From the NCBI RefSeq assembly GCF_900176205.1, contig NZ_LT859959.1:496001-560000 (forward strand): DNA of 64,000 nt. Reading direction: 5' to 3'. Below, piece after piece: positions 9,785-22,320 of this stretch. The first letter of the stretch is position 1. The number at the start of each line of letters is the position of its first letter. Position numbers and translations under genes: made by a program. The DNA is from Bradyrhizobium sp. ORS 285. GTDB lineage: Bacteria > Pseudomonadota > Alphaproteobacteria > Rhizobiales > Xanthobacteraceae. Below the pieces are notes generated by a model that did no database searches, was not told the DNA's origin, and saw nothing but the letters and a program-made list of their open reading frames with translations.

Positions 9785-10417
9785 ATGTTCCTGATCGGCC
9801 AATACGACTCGCCCTTCGTCCGTCGCACCGCCATCGCGCTGCGGCTGTATGACATTCCGTTCGAGCACAAGCCATGGTCGACCTTCGGCGATGCCGACAA
9901 GATCGCGCCTTATAATCCACTGTTGCGCGTGCCGGTTCTGGTGCTCGACAATGGCGAGGCGCTGATCGATTCGGCTGCGATCCTCGATCATCTCGACGAG
10001 ACCGTCGGACCCAAGCGCGCCATGCTGGCGCCGAGCGGCGCGCTGCGCCGGCAGCAGTTGCATACCATCGCGCTCGCCACGGGGCTCGCCGACAAGGCCG
10101 TCAGCCTGATCTACGAGCGCGTGCTGCGCAAGGATCGCCTCGCGCTGTGGGTGAAGCGTTGCGAGACGCAGATCGCCGGCGTGCTGGCGATGCTGGAGGC
10201 CGAGCGCGCGGATGTGACGACCGATTATTGGTATGGCGATGATATCGGCCACGCCGACGTCGCCGTCGCCTGCGTGCTGCGGTTCACATCGGAAGCACAT
10301 CCGCATCTGCTCGATGGCAAGCGCTATCCGGCGCTGGCGGCCCATGCTGGCAGATGCGAGGCCCTGCCGGCCTTCCAGGAGATCGTCCAGCCGCTAGCGC
10401 CGCCGAGCGGCGATTAG
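9785..10417 (+). CDS. Glutathione S-transferase-like protein
   Basis: This 210-residue protein starts at the ATG at 9785, behind a strong AGGAGG. The N-terminal thioredoxin-like domain reads FLIGQYDSPFVRRTAIALRLYDIPFEH, with NPLLRVPVLVLDNGEALIDSAAILDHLDE covering the glutathione-binding cis-proline and Glu/Asp-Ser pair, typical of bacterial GSTs. The C-terminal helical domain follows from about residue 85. It may conjugate or reduce electrophiles with glutathione; the substrate is unknown. A 60-bp gap separates it from the acetyltransferase gene. Confidence 0.82.
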   Translation: MFLIGQYDSPFVRRTAIALRLYDIPFEHKPWSTFGDADKIAPYNPLLRVPVLVLDNGEALIDSAAILDHLDETVGPKRAMLAPSGALRRQQLHTIALATGLADKAVSLIYERVLRKDRLALWVKRCETQIAGVLAMLEAERADVTTDYWYGDDIGHADVAVACVLRFTSEAHPHLLDGKRYPALAAHAGRCEALPAFQEIVQPLAPPSGD

Positions 10418-10450
10418 CTCAAGCGATTCTGTCGCCGCGCCGGCGGTGCG

Positions 10451-10628
10451 CTCCCTCTCCCCGTTCTTCACGGGGAGAGGGTTGGGGTGAGGGGCAGCCG
10501 CGCGGGAAGTATTAACGGGGCACACGCGCCGGGAGCGCTTGTCGAGAGACCTGTACCCCCCCTCTACCTCCTCACCCGGATTGCATCTGTCGATGCAATC
10601 CGACCTCTCCCCGCAAGCGGGGCGAGGT
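10451..10628. repeat. Composite nested-palindrome element, family A copy 3
   Basis: This roughly 178-bp element begins with the hairpin CTCTCCCCGTTCTTCACGGGGAGAG, continues through GTTGGGGTGAGGGGC, and ends with the hairpins GGATTGCATCTGTCGATGCAATCC and CCTCTCCCCGCAAGCGGGGCGAGG. The copy at 20317-20485 has the same three hairpins in the same order, with near-identical ends and a diverged centre. It lies between the convergent GST and devB genes and may act as a bidirectional terminator. Confidence 0.85.
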
Positions 10629-10716
10629 GCACCGCGCCAGCGGCGGCAGATGGGCTCAATTCAGTTGGCTTTGAACGAGCGTCTTCAGCTCGTTGCTACT
10701 TGAAAGACGTCGCCCC

Positions 10717-11736
10717 TCACGGCCTGAAATACACATCCACCTTCATCCCTACCGCGAACGGGCCGGGCTCGGCCAGATCGACCAGCACCTCGACGACATC
10801 CACGTCCGTCATGTTGCGCTGGCTGAGCGCGGCGGCACGGCTGCTCTCGACCAGCGGCGCAACCGCCGCGACCTTGCCGGCGACGTCGCGGCCGCGGAAG
10901 GCGTCGGAGCGGACGACGGCCTGCTGGCCGACCTTGATCTTGTCGAGGTCGCGCTGGTCGAGCTCGGCGCGGACCCGCAGCGACGACATGTCGCCGAGCA
11001 GCACCAGCGGCTGCGCGGCTTGCGGCGAGGCGATCTCGCCGGCGCGCGCATTGACCTGCAGCACGGTGCCGTCGAGCGGGGCACGAATGGTGAGCTTCTC
11101 GAACGCGGCGCGCGCCGCCTGCAGATCGCTGCGGGCGACGTTGAGCTGCCCCTCGGCGCTGATCGGCAGCGGCGCGTCGGGCGTGACCTTGCGCAGCTCG
11201 TCGGCCTGCTGATCCAGCTTAGCCTGCGCATTCGTCAGCTGCGTGCGCGCTGTGTCGACGTCACCGTCAGAGCCGCGCCCGGCGCGTCGTTCGGCGACGG
11301 CCTTGTCGAGCGCCACCCGCGCGTCGAACACTGCTGCCTGCGCGTCAGCCACGCCATCCTCGGCGCGGCGCCGCGGGCCGGCGCCCGACGGCGTCGATTC
11401 CTTGTTGCGCACGCGCTTGCGCGTCGCGGTCTGCGCCTCCGCGCTGGCGAGCTGCGCGCGCGCCTCGGCGTCAGTGAGCCGCACCAATGCCTGGCCGGCG
11501 AACACCGTGTCCCCGGGCTTGACCAGCACCTCCTGGATCGGCGCCACCACAGGCGCGCCAAGCTTGATCAGGCCGGACGCCGGCTCGACGCGGCCGGGCG
11601 CCACCGCCAGCCAGCGCTCCTCCTGGGCGTTGGCGGCCTCCGCATCCGGAGCAAACGGGGCCGATGTCAGGGCGATGACGGTCGCAGCGGCCAGTATCAG
11701 CGCGCAGGCCTGGCTTACGATCCCGGACGTCTTCAT
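10717..11736 (-). CDS. HlyD/DevB-type periplasmic adaptor of an ABC efflux system
   Basis: This 339-residue membrane fusion protein has an N-terminal signal/anchor (about residues 5-28), a biotinyl-lipoyl-like segment (RVEPASGLIKLGAPVVAPIQEVLVKPGDTVFAGQALVRLTD), a long alpha-helical hairpin, and a second half-motif with IRAPLDGTVLQVNARAGE. It would span the periplasm between the inner-membrane ABC exporter and an outer-membrane channel. Its start overlaps the stop of the ATPase gene by 4 bp, so the three genes form one operon read leftward. The combination resembles cyanobacterial DevBCA glycolipid exporters. No TolC-like gene is adjacent, and the cargo is unknown. Confidence 0.85.
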   Translation of the reverse strand: MKTSGIVSQACALILAAATVIALTSAPFAPDAEAANAQEERWLAVAPGRVEPASGLIKLGAPVVAPIQEVLVKPGDTVFAGQALVRLTDAEARAQLASAEAQTATRKRVRNKESTPSGAGPRRRAEDGVADAQAAVFDARVALDKAVAERRAGRGSDGDVDTARTQLTNAQAKLDQQADELRKVTPDAPLPISAEGQLNVARSDLQAARAAFEKLTIRAPLDGTVLQVNARAGEIASPQAAQPLVLLGDMSSLRVRAELDQRDLDKIKVGQQAVVRSDAFRGRDVAGKVAAVAPLVESSRAAALSQRNMTDVDVVEVLVDLAEPGPFAVGMKVDVYFRP

Positions 11737-12452
11737 GCGTGCGAAGCCTTCTTCAGTTGGTTGCCTCCGCTTTCCTCGCGGACGATGCGGCCGTCCTCGA
11801 TATGAACGACGCGATTGGCATAGGGCAGGATGCGCGGGTCATGCGTCACCACCAGCACCGCGCGCGACGGATCCTTGGCGATGTCGGCGAGCAGGGTCAT
11901 GATGGCCTGGCCGTTGGCGGTGTCGAGCGCGCCGGTCGGCTCATCGGCCAGAATGACCTGAGTCTTGCCGACGATGGCGCGGGCGATCGCGACGCGCTGC
12001 TGCTCGCCGCCGGAGAGCTCGCGCGGCAGCGATTTGCGCTTGTGGCCGAGGCCGACGGTGGCCAGCACTTCGCGCGACGCAGTCTTCGCCGCCCGCGCGC
12101 GCTCACCGCGCACGTCGAGCGCCAGCCGGACATTGTCCTCGGCATTGAGCGTCGGGAACAGATGATAGGACTGGAAGATGAAGCCGATGCGCTCGCGCCG
12201 GAGTTTTGCCAGCGCCTCCGCATCCAATCCGGCGACGGCCTGGCCGCCGACCTTCACCGTGCCGGCATCCGGCGTCATCAGGCAGCCCAGGATCGACAAT
12301 AACGTCGTCTTGCCGCTGCCCGAGGGGCCCATCAGCAGCACCAGCTCGCCGCCCTTCAATGCGAGGCTGACGCCCTTCAGCGCCTGCACCCGGCCGGCGC
12401 CCTGGCCGAGGTGATGGACGAGATCGGTCGCCTCGAGCACGATGTCGCTCAT
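11733..12452 (-). CDS. ABC transporter ATP-binding protein, DevA/LolD/MacB type
   Basis: This 239-residue ATPase has Walker A GPSGSGKTT at residues 42-50, the Q-loop FIFQSYHLFP, the signature ELSGGEQQR at about residues 145-153 and Walker B VILADEPTGALD. The start at 12452 (MSDIVLEATD) is chosen because it overlaps the permease stop by four bases (ATGA), indicating translational coupling; the longer frame intrudes into the permease gene. It would power the DevC-like permease for export or lipid extraction toward the HlyD-type adaptor encoded next. Confidence 0.9.
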   Translation of the reverse strand: MSDIVLEATDLVHHLGQGAGRVQALKGVSLALKGGELVLLMGPSGSGKTTLLSILGCLMTPDAGTVKVGGQAVAGLDAEALAKLRRERIGFIFQSYHLFPTLNAEDNVRLALDVRGERARAAKTASREVLATVGLGHKRKSLPRELSGGEQQRVAIARAIVGKTQVILADEPTGALDTANGQAIMTLLADIAKDPSRAVLVVTHDPRILPYANRVVHIEDGRIVREESGGNQLKKASHA

Positions 12453-13582
12453 CGCGAGAACACCATGGCCGGATCGATGCGCATCACCTTGACGATCGCC
12501 GCGATCGCGGAGCCGACGCACATCGTCACCGTGAGCAGGAACAGTGCCACGGTGAGCATCGGCGTCATGATCACCGGCAGCGCCGACTCTGCCGTCGCCG
12601 CCGCGACGATCTTGCCGATGCCCGCCGCACCGGCGAAACCGACGATCGCGCTGAGCAGCGCCTGCCAGATGATGACCGTGTAGATGTAGCGGCTCGACGA
12701 GCCGATCGCACGCAGCGTGGCGAATTCGTTGATGTGGTCCTTGGTGCTCGAATACAGCGTCTGCGCCACGATGACGGTGCCGACGATCACCCCGAGCAGC
12801 GCGCCGGCGAACAGCGCCGCGCCCGCGCCGGTGCCGAACAGCCAGAACGAGCGGCTGCGGTTGCGAAACTCGGCTGCCGTCAGCACCTCGACATTCCCCA
12901 GACTGTCGCGCAGCGCCTGCTGAACTTTCCAGAGATCGGCATCAGGCGCGAGCCGCACCAGCAGATAGGACGCCTTGCTCGGCGTCGTGCCCGTGTAGTT
13001 GCGTGCGCGCTCGACATCGGTGAACACGTAAGGCGTCGTCGTGAACGAGCGGATGCCCTTGCTCACCGCCATCACCTGCACCTTGCGATCGCGCAGCTCG
13101 GCGGTCTGCTCCACGCCTGTTATGCCGAGCCGCTCGAAATAGGTCTGATCGATTGCGACCGCGCCGGGGACAGAGAGGTCGTCGAGCCGGCCCTCGACCA
13201 CGTCCCACGGATGCAGGCCGAGTCCGCGCAGCTCCGAGCCGACGACGAACACCGGCGTCGTGGTGCCCTGCGGCAACCGCCATTGCGCATAACCGATGAC
13301 GAGCGGCGTGGCCTCGGCGACGCCGGGAACCGCGAGCGCCCGGAAGCGCTGCCGCTCGTCGAGCAGCGAGGGGTCCTCGAAGCATTTGGTGCCGACCGGC
13401 ATGATCCACAGCTGCGCCGGGGCATGGTCGATCATCGTCGTCACCATGCGGCGGAAGCCGACATAGAGGCCCATCTGCACGGTCACCAGCACGATCGAGA
13501 AGATGATGCCGATGACGGTCGCGACGAAGCGCAGCCTGTCATGGAACAGGTTTCGCGACGCAAGCCTGAACTGCAACGACAT
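12449..13582 (-). CDS. ABC transporter permease, DevC/FtsX family
   Basis: This 377-residue permease has one N-terminal membrane segment (about residues 17-38, ATVIGIIFSIVLVTVQMGLYVGF), a large periplasmic MacB-like domain, and three C-terminal segments (about 255-370), the FtsX/MacB topology. The opening LASRNLFHDRLRFVATVIGI and the MIDHAPAQLWIMPVGTKCFEDP segment resemble DevC permeases of three-part DevBCA exporters. It is the first gene of the leftward devCAB operon and begins about 300 bp from metH on the same strand. Cargo is unknown. Confidence 0.87.
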   Translation of the reverse strand: MSLQFRLASRNLFHDRLRFVATVIGIIFSIVLVTVQMGLYVGFRRMVTTMIDHAPAQLWIMPVGTKCFEDPSLLDERQRFRALAVPGVAEATPLVIGYAQWRLPQGTTTPVFVVGSELRGLGLHPWDVVEGRLDDLSVPGAVAIDQTYFERLGITGVEQTAELRDRKVQVMAVSKGIRSFTTTPYVFTDVERARNYTGTTPSKASYLLVRLAPDADLWKVQQALRDSLGNVEVLTAAEFRNRSRSFWLFGTGAGAALFAGALLGVIVGTVIVAQTLYSSTKDHINEFATLRAIGSSSRYIYTVIIWQALLSAIVGFAGAAGIGKIVAAATAESALPVIMTPMLTVALFLLTVTMCVGSAIAAIVKVMRIDPAMVFSR

Positions 13583-13761
13583 GAACCAAAACCACCCGGC
13601 GCCCCCGGGTATTTCAGCCGGTTATGGAGGCGATGTCCACGCTGGATCGGGCCCCGTCAGCTGTGGCGCTTTGTCATTCGGAGCGGCCGTGGCGCGAGGG
13701 ACACGGGGGAGGGGCCGGCGCCCAGGGTCTCCGTGTAAGCCGACCATGGTGCGTCAAAACC

Positions 13762-13890
13762 GGTGTCGTCCCGGCCTTGAGCCGGGACCCATAACCACAG
13801 GGAGCAGTGATGCGCTCGATCTCTGTCACCGCGCGCCACAGATACATCACGCGGTATGGGTCCCGGCGTTCGCCGGGACGACAGCTGTGG
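13762..13890. repeat. Palindromic intergenic repeat, family E copy 2
   Basis: GTGTCGTCCCGGCCTTGAGCCGGGACCCATAA at the left is answered by TATGGGTCCCGGCGTTCGCCGGGACGACAGC at the right, giving a long imperfect inverted repeat with internal hairpins. The copy at 3583-3738 has the same ends. It occupies most of the 326-bp gap between metH and the devC-like gene and could fold into a terminator for metH. Confidence 0.8.
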
Positions 13891-13908
13891 GCGGGGCGAT
13901 AGCTTGAC

Positions 13909-17774
<3,866 letters not shown>

Positions 17775-17775
<1 letters not shown>

Positions 17776-18692
17776 CAGGCGGCGACCTTGTTGACGGACT
17801 TCGGGCGGATGCCCAGCAGATGGCTGATGGCGAACACGAGGTCGGCGCGGTTCATGGTGTAGAAATGGAACGTGTCGACGCCGTGCTTGGCGAGCTTGTG
17901 CACCTGGCCGGCGGCCACCGTGGCCGCGATCAGCTTGCGGGTTTCCGGATCATCGTCGAGACCGTCGAACTTCTCGGCCAGCCACTCCGGCACGCTGGTG
18001 CCGTTGCGGGTCACGAAGCCGCGCGCCTGCTTGAAATTGTGCATCGGCATGATGCCGGGCACGATCGGAATGTCGATGCCGCGGGCGCGGACGCGGTCGA
18101 GGTAGCGGAAGTAGACGTCGTTATCGAAGAACACCTGGGTGATGGCGCGGGTCGCGCCGGCATCGACCTTGGCCTTGAGCATGTCGATGTCGGCGTCGAA
18201 GTCGCGGCTCTCCGGATGCTTCTCGGGATAGGCCGAGACCGAGACCTCGATATCCGGATGGCGCCTCTTGATGCCGGCGACCAGCTCGGGCGAGCTTTGA
18301 TAACCCTCGGCATGGGCCTGATACGGCGTGCCGATGCCGCCGGGCGGATCGCCGCGCAGCGCGACGATGTGGCGGACGCCGACCTCGTGATAGCGGTCGA
18401 CGACCTCGTCGATCTCGCCTCGGGAGGCGCCGACGCAGGTGAGATGCGCCGCCGGCAGCAGCGCGGTCTCCTTCAGGATGCGCGCGATGGTGGCGTGGGT
18501 GCGCTCGCGGGTCGAGCCGCCGGCGCCATAGGTCACCGAGACGAAGCTCGGCTCCAGCGGCGCCAGACGCTCGATCGAGGTCCACAGCGTCCGATCCATC
18601 TCCTCGGTCTTCGGCGGGAAGAACTCGAACGAGATTTTAGGCCGGATGATCGCGGCGTGTCCGTCAGTGATGGCGGTGGCGAGGTCGGTCAT
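17775..18692 (-). CDS. metF: 5,10-methylenetetrahydrofolate reductase
   Basis: This 305-residue TIM-barrel flavoenzyme has [14 protein letters not shown] at the N-terminus with the catalytic glutamate of MetF enzymes, [15 protein letters not shown], and [12 protein letters not shown] followed by [16 protein letters not shown], all diagnostic. It reduces methylene- to methyl-tetrahydrofolate, the methyl donor used by the MetH encoded immediately downstream. It is first in the leftward metF-metH operon. The promoter should lie in the unusually AT-rich 372-bp gap upstream. Confidence 0.96.
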
Positions 18693-19064
18693 GGCGGCGC
18701 AGGTTCCCGATGCGGCGTAAATTTCAACTTGAGAGCGGATCGCTGCTCAGATGCGCCAAGATAGGGGAAGTGCGTCGCAATAGACAGCCCACCGGAAATG
18801 GGATTTAGCCCACAATGACGAGTCAAGTGCCATTTTATGTGCTGTAGGTGGATATTGGAGTGGGCTAAAAAAGAGCAACACTTACAAAGGTAACCGCGTC
18901 GAAGCAGTTGAATTTTCTCAAATTCTGGGGTGGGATAGTTGTTCTCTGAGAATGTATACAGCTTGTCTGTCCCAACGCAATTTCGGCCTGATCCCTGCAT
19001 TTCCGGCAGATCACCGGCGCGCTTAGCCCATTGTGGCGGGCGTCCCAGTCACTAGGTTGAAGCC
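18693..19064. other. 372-bp AT-rich divergent intergenic region (metF / luciferase-like gene)
   Basis: No gene is supported here. Bases about 18800-18960 are clearly richer in A and T than the surroundings. CCACAATG near 18812 is matched by CATTGTGG near 19028 about 215 bp away, each next to a TTAGCCCA segment. The region must hold the promoters for metF (leftward) and the 19065 gene (rightward). A leftward frame over 18689-19000 is open but has no recognisable protein character and no ribosome site. I looked for SAM-II, SAH and cobalamin riboswitch cores and saw none. Confidence 0.6.
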
Positions 19065-20084
19065 ATGATCCCGATTTCAGTCCTCGACCTCTCCGTCACC
19101 ACGACGGCCACGCCGGCCTCAGCGGCGCTGCGCAACAGCATCGATTTGGCCCGCCATGTCGATCAACTCGGCTATGTCCGCTATTGGCTCGCCGAGCATC
19201 ACAGCCTGGTCTCGGTGGCGAGCCCGGCGCCCGACATCATGATCGGCCAGATCGCGGCCGTCACCAAGCACATCCGCGTCGGCTCCGGCGGCGTCATGCT
19301 GCCCAACCACGCGCCGCTGGTCGTCGCCGAGCGCTTCAAGATGCTGGAAGCGCTGTTCCCCGGCCGGATCGATCTTGGCCTAGGGCGCGCGCCCGGCACC
19401 GACGGCACCACGGCCTATGCGCTGCGGAGCCGGCTCGACCGCCGCGAGGGCGACGATTTCCTCGAGCGGCTGCATGAGCTGACCTTGTGGGAGACGCGCG
19501 AGTTTCCCGCCGGCCATCCCTACAACAACGTCATCGCCATGCCCGACGATGCGCCGCTGCCGCCGATCTGGCTGCTCGGCTCCAGCGACTATTCCAGCGA
19601 GCTCTCGGCGCAGATGGGCATGGGCTTCGGCTTCGCGCATCATTTCGCCAATCATGACGCGATCGACGCGATGACCAATTATCGCGCCCATTTCACTGCC
19701 TCGCGCTGGCGCTCGCAGCCGCATGCGATCCTGGCGGTCGCGGTGGTGACGGCGGAGACCGACGCCGAGGCCGAGCGGCTGGCGTCCTCGATGGACCTCA
19801 ACCGCCTCCGGCGCGACCGCGGCCAGTTCCTGCCGCTGCCGAGCCCGGAGGAAGCGGCGGCCTATCCGTATACAGACTCCGACCGCGCCTCGATCGCCCG
19901 CAACCGCTCGCGGCTGTTCGTCGGCTCGCCGGCCACGGTGCGCGCCAAGCTCGACCAGATGATCGCGGCGAGCCAGGCCGACGAGCTGATGGTCATCACC
20001 GCGATCTTCGATCACGAGGCCCGCAAGCGCTCCTACACCCTGCTCGCGGATGCCTTCGGCCTGCAGCGGCAGGCGGCGGCCTAG
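19065..20084 (+). CDS. LLM class flavin-dependent oxidoreductase
   Basis: This 339-residue protein belongs to the luciferase-like monooxygenase family (MsnO8-type). It begins [12 protein letters not shown], then has RYWLAEHHS, a [40 protein letters not shown] core and [29 protein letters not shown], all typical. It probably uses reduced FMN and oxygen or acts as an F420-independent oxidoreductase; its substrate is unknown. It stands alone on the plus strand, divergent from metF. Confidence 0.87.
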   Translation: MIPISVLDLSVTTTATPASAALRNSIDLARHVDQLGYVRYWLAEHHSLVSVASPAPDIMIGQIAAVTKHIRVGSGGVMLPNHAPLVVAERFKMLEALFPGRIDLGLGRAPGTDGTTAYALRSRLDRREGDDFLERLHELTLWETREFPAGHPYNNVIAMPDDAPLPPIWLLGSSDYSSELSAQMGMGFGFAHHFANHDAIDAMTNYRAHFTASRWRSQPHAILAVAVVTAETDAEAERLASSMDLNRLRRDRGQFLPLPSPEEAAAYPYTDSDRASIARNRSRLFVGSPATVRAKLDQMIAASQADELMVITAIFDHEARKRSYTLLADAFGLQRQAAA

Positions 20085-20133
20085 CCGCGCGAATCTGCGA
20101 GCAAATGAGTTCCGGATCGTGCGGCAGGCAGAT

Positions 20134-20260
20134 CACCTCTCCCGAAGGGAGAGGTCGGATTGCATCGAAGATGCAATCCGGGTGAGGGATTCAGGCGCCA
20201 CCGATCGCGCGGATACACCCCCTCACCCGGCGCTGCGCGCCGACCTCTCCCCGATGGGGC
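20134..20260. repeat. Nested palindromic repeat, family A copy 4
   Basis: The element has a left hairpin CCTCTCCCGAAGGGAGAGG, an inner hairpin GGATTGCATCGAAGATGCAATCC and a right part CCCTCACCCGGCGCTGCGCGCCGACCTCTCCCC. The inner hairpin is shared with copies at 10451 and 20317. Confidence 0.8.
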
Positions 20261-20316
20261 TAGCGTGAGCACACATCTCGAAGTCGGATCCAGTCACTTC
20301 AATGCAAGGACGGTAG

Positions 20317-20485
20317 GCTCCCTCTCCCCGTTCTTACGGGGAGAGGGTTGGGGTGAGGGGCGGCCGCACGGGCGGTGTGAGTAGGGGGCCCGCGCGCCAG
20401 GAGCGTGCGCGGTGAGACCTGTACCCCCTCACCCGGATTGCATCTGGCGATGCAATCCGACCTCTCCCCGCAAGCGGGGCGAGGT
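20317..20485. repeat. Composite nested-palindrome element, family A copy 5
   Basis: This 169-bp element repeats the three-hairpin order of 10451-10628: CTCTCCCCGTTCTTACGGGGAGAG, then GGATTGCATCTGGCGATGCAATCC, then CCTCTCCCCGCAAGCGGGGCGAGG. With copy 4 it fills the 516-bp convergent gap 20085-20600. Imperfect inverted segments ending in GCACACATCT near 20250-20275 and 20504-20537 bracket copy 5. Confidence 0.85.
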
Positions 20486-20600
20486 AAATCCCGTCGTGGC
20501 CAAGATGTGTGCTGAAACGCCCCGATGGGGAGAGGTGAACGGAGTTCGCCCGCAGAGTAATCAAGACGCAGCCAGTTGGACTTCACGTGCGGTGTCCTGC

Positions 20601-21269
20601 TCACCACGTGATCAGCGGCGCGCGGCGCAGAAAGCTGTCATCGCTCACCTGATCCACCACGAAGCGGGCGACGTCCGCGCGCGCGATCGTGCCGCCGTGA
20701 AAGCCTGTGAGATCCGTCAGCGCGCGGACCGCTTGGCCGCCCGGCTTGTCGTTGAGCATCGCGGGGCGGACGATGACCCAGTCGAGGCCGCTGTCGCGGA
20801 TGATCGCCTCCTGCCGGTTCTTGTCAGCGTAGACGTTGCGTAACAGCAGCGGCAGGATCAGCTGGTCGTAGACCAGGCCGCCGTGTCCCTTGCTATCGCC
20901 AGCGCCGATTCCGGTGATCGCCACCAGGCGCGCTACGTTCTCGGCCTTCATCGCATTGACCAGCGCCCGCGTCGATGTCGAGAGCGTCCTGACCTCGCGG
21001 AACGGGCTGAGCGGCGTGCCCAGCGAACTGATGACGGCGTCCTGTCCCTTGAGCGCCTTGCGCAGCGTGGCTTCGTCGCGGGCGTCGCCGACGATCAGTT
21101 GCGCGCCGTGCAGATCCCCGGCCTTGTCGGGCGAGCGCACCAGCGCAGTGACGTGATGGCCGCGCGCCAGCGCGTCGCGCACGATCAGCCGTCCGGTGCC
21201 GCCGGTCGCGCCGAGCACGAGGATATTCTGGTTGGTGGTGATGGCGTCCTTATTAGTCTGACTGGTCAT
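20601..21269 (-). CDS. NAD(P)-dependent SDR-like (NmrA/flavin-reductase type) protein
   Basis: This 222-residue protein has an N-terminal Rossmann dinucleotide motif LVLGATGGTGRL, followed by ALARGHHVTALVRSPDKA and a DARDEATLRKALKGQDAVISSLG segment, typical of atypical SDRs (NAD(P)-binding, BVR-B/SDR_a5 type). The start at 21269 follows GGAGGTCATC; upstream in-frame ATGs lack such a site. It is the downstream partner of another NAD(P)-binding protein gene on the same strand. The substrate is unknown. Confidence 0.82.
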   Translation of the reverse strand: MTSQTNKDAITTNQNILVLGATGGTGRLIVRDALARGHHVTALVRSPDKAGDLHGAQLIVGDARDEATLRKALKGQDAVISSLGTPLSPFREVRTLSTSTRALVNAMKAENVARLVAITGIGAGDSKGHGGLVYDQLILPLLLRNVYADKNRQEAIIRDSGLDWVIVRPAMLNDKPGGQAVRALTDLTGFHGGTIARADVARFVVDQVSDDSFLRRAPLITW

Positions 21270-21351
21270 GATGACCTCCATGTTGTGGGCGGGGCGCATT
21301 CGCGGAAGCGCCCCGCGTATCGGTTCAGGGTGATGATGCGAGCGGCTCGGG

Positions 21352-22218
21352 TCAGGCCATGGCGATCTCGGCGACGAAGTCGCGATAGGACCGCAGAGGC
21401 CGGCCCAGCAGCGCAGTAAGGCGGGCGACGTCGCCTTTGTCGGGCACCATGCCGTCGCCCAGGAAGCGCTCGGCCATCAGCCGCATGTCAAACGCCATCC
21501 AGCTCGGCATCACCTGCCGCAGATTGGTCTCGAAGCCCACGGTGTCGTCGCCGCCATAGGCGATCGGGCGTCGGAGCACGTCCGACCAGACAGCGGCGGC
21601 ATCCGTGCCGGTCAGCGTGTCCGGACCGACGAGGTTGAGACGCGTCAGCGGCAGCGGCTCGGGCGATTGCTCGCGGCGGATCAGCTCGATCGCTGCGATC
21701 TCGCCGATGTCACGGGCATCGATCATCGCGAGACCCTTCGCGCCAATCGGCATGGGGTACACGCCGTAGTTCAGCACGACGTCCTTGATCGTGAGCTCGT
21801 TGTTCATGAAGTACGCCGGCCGCAGGATGGTGGCGTGTAGCTCCATCTGCTCGATCATGCGTTCGACCGCGAACTTGCCAGCGAAGTGCGGCACGTTCAC
21901 GTAGACGTCGCTGTGGATCACCGAGAGGTAGACGATGCGCTCGATGCCGGCCTCGCGAGCCACGTTGAGCGCGACCAGCGCCTGGGTGAATTCGTCCGGC
22001 GTGACGGCGTTGAGCAGGAAAAGCGTCGACACGCCTGACATGGCGGCGCGCAGCGAGTCGACATCGAGCAGGTCGCCCTTGGCGAGGGCGACGCCGGCCG
22101 GAAGGTTGGCCTTGGCAGGATCGCGGACGAGGGCGCGCACATCGGCTCCGCGCTTGGTGAGCTGGTCGACGACGTGACGGCCGACGGTGCCCGTGGCGCC
22201 GGTGACGAGGATGGTCAT
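21352..22218 (-). CDS. NmrA family NAD(P)-binding protein
   Basis: This 288-residue atypical SDR opens with ILVTGATGTVGRHVVDQLTKRGADVRALVRDP, the NAD(P)-binding fold of NmrA/TMR-like proteins, and contains DLLDVDSLRAAMSGVSTLFLLNAVTP and EQMELHATILRPAYFMNN. Some relatives are quinone reductases and others are redox sensors; this one cannot be assigned. It is divergent from a LysR regulator 102 bp away, the usual layout of a regulator and its target. It probably shares a message with the next gene, 82 bp further on. Confidence 0.83.
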   Translation of the reverse strand: MTILVTGATGTVGRHVVDQLTKRGADVRALVRDPAKANLPAGVALAKGDLLDVDSLRAAMSGVSTLFLLNAVTPDEFTQALVALNVAREAGIERIVYLSVIHSDVYVNVPHFAGKFAVERMIEQMELHATILRPAYFMNNELTIKDVVLNYGVYPMPIGAKGLAMIDARDIGEIAAIELIRREQSPEPLPLTRLNLVGPDTLTGTDAAAVWSDVLRRPIAYGGDDTVGFETNLRQVMPSWMAFDMRLMAERFLGDGMVPDKGDVARLTALLGRPLRSYRDFVAEIAMA

Positions 22219-22320
22219 GGTGGGTTCTCCGGGTTGGATGAAGCGATGCCCGGAAGATAACGGTCCACATGTGAGCCAATAGATGGTATATTTGGACAGA
22301 CCGTCTCACTGGTGGAACAG
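22219..22320. promoter_or_regulatory. Divergent promoter region between NmrA-like gene and LysR gene
   Basis: The 102-bp gap contains GGTCCACATGTGAGCC at about 22262 and TATATTTGGACAGACC at about 22288, so GTCCA and TGGAC form a spaced inverted repeat around an AT-rich centre. LysR-type regulators commonly bind such dyads in shared divergent promoters. The assignment is an inference from layout; no exact T-N11-A consensus is claimed. Confidence 0.35.

Noticed and set aside
18689..19000. Minus-strand frame of 103 codons upstream of metF
   Set aside because: AT-rich chance frame without a ribosome site; it overlaps the metF start and has no recognisable fold.
18693..19064. SAM-II, SAH or cobalamin riboswitch before metF-metH
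   Set aside because: The conserved cores of these riboswitches were looked for and not found.
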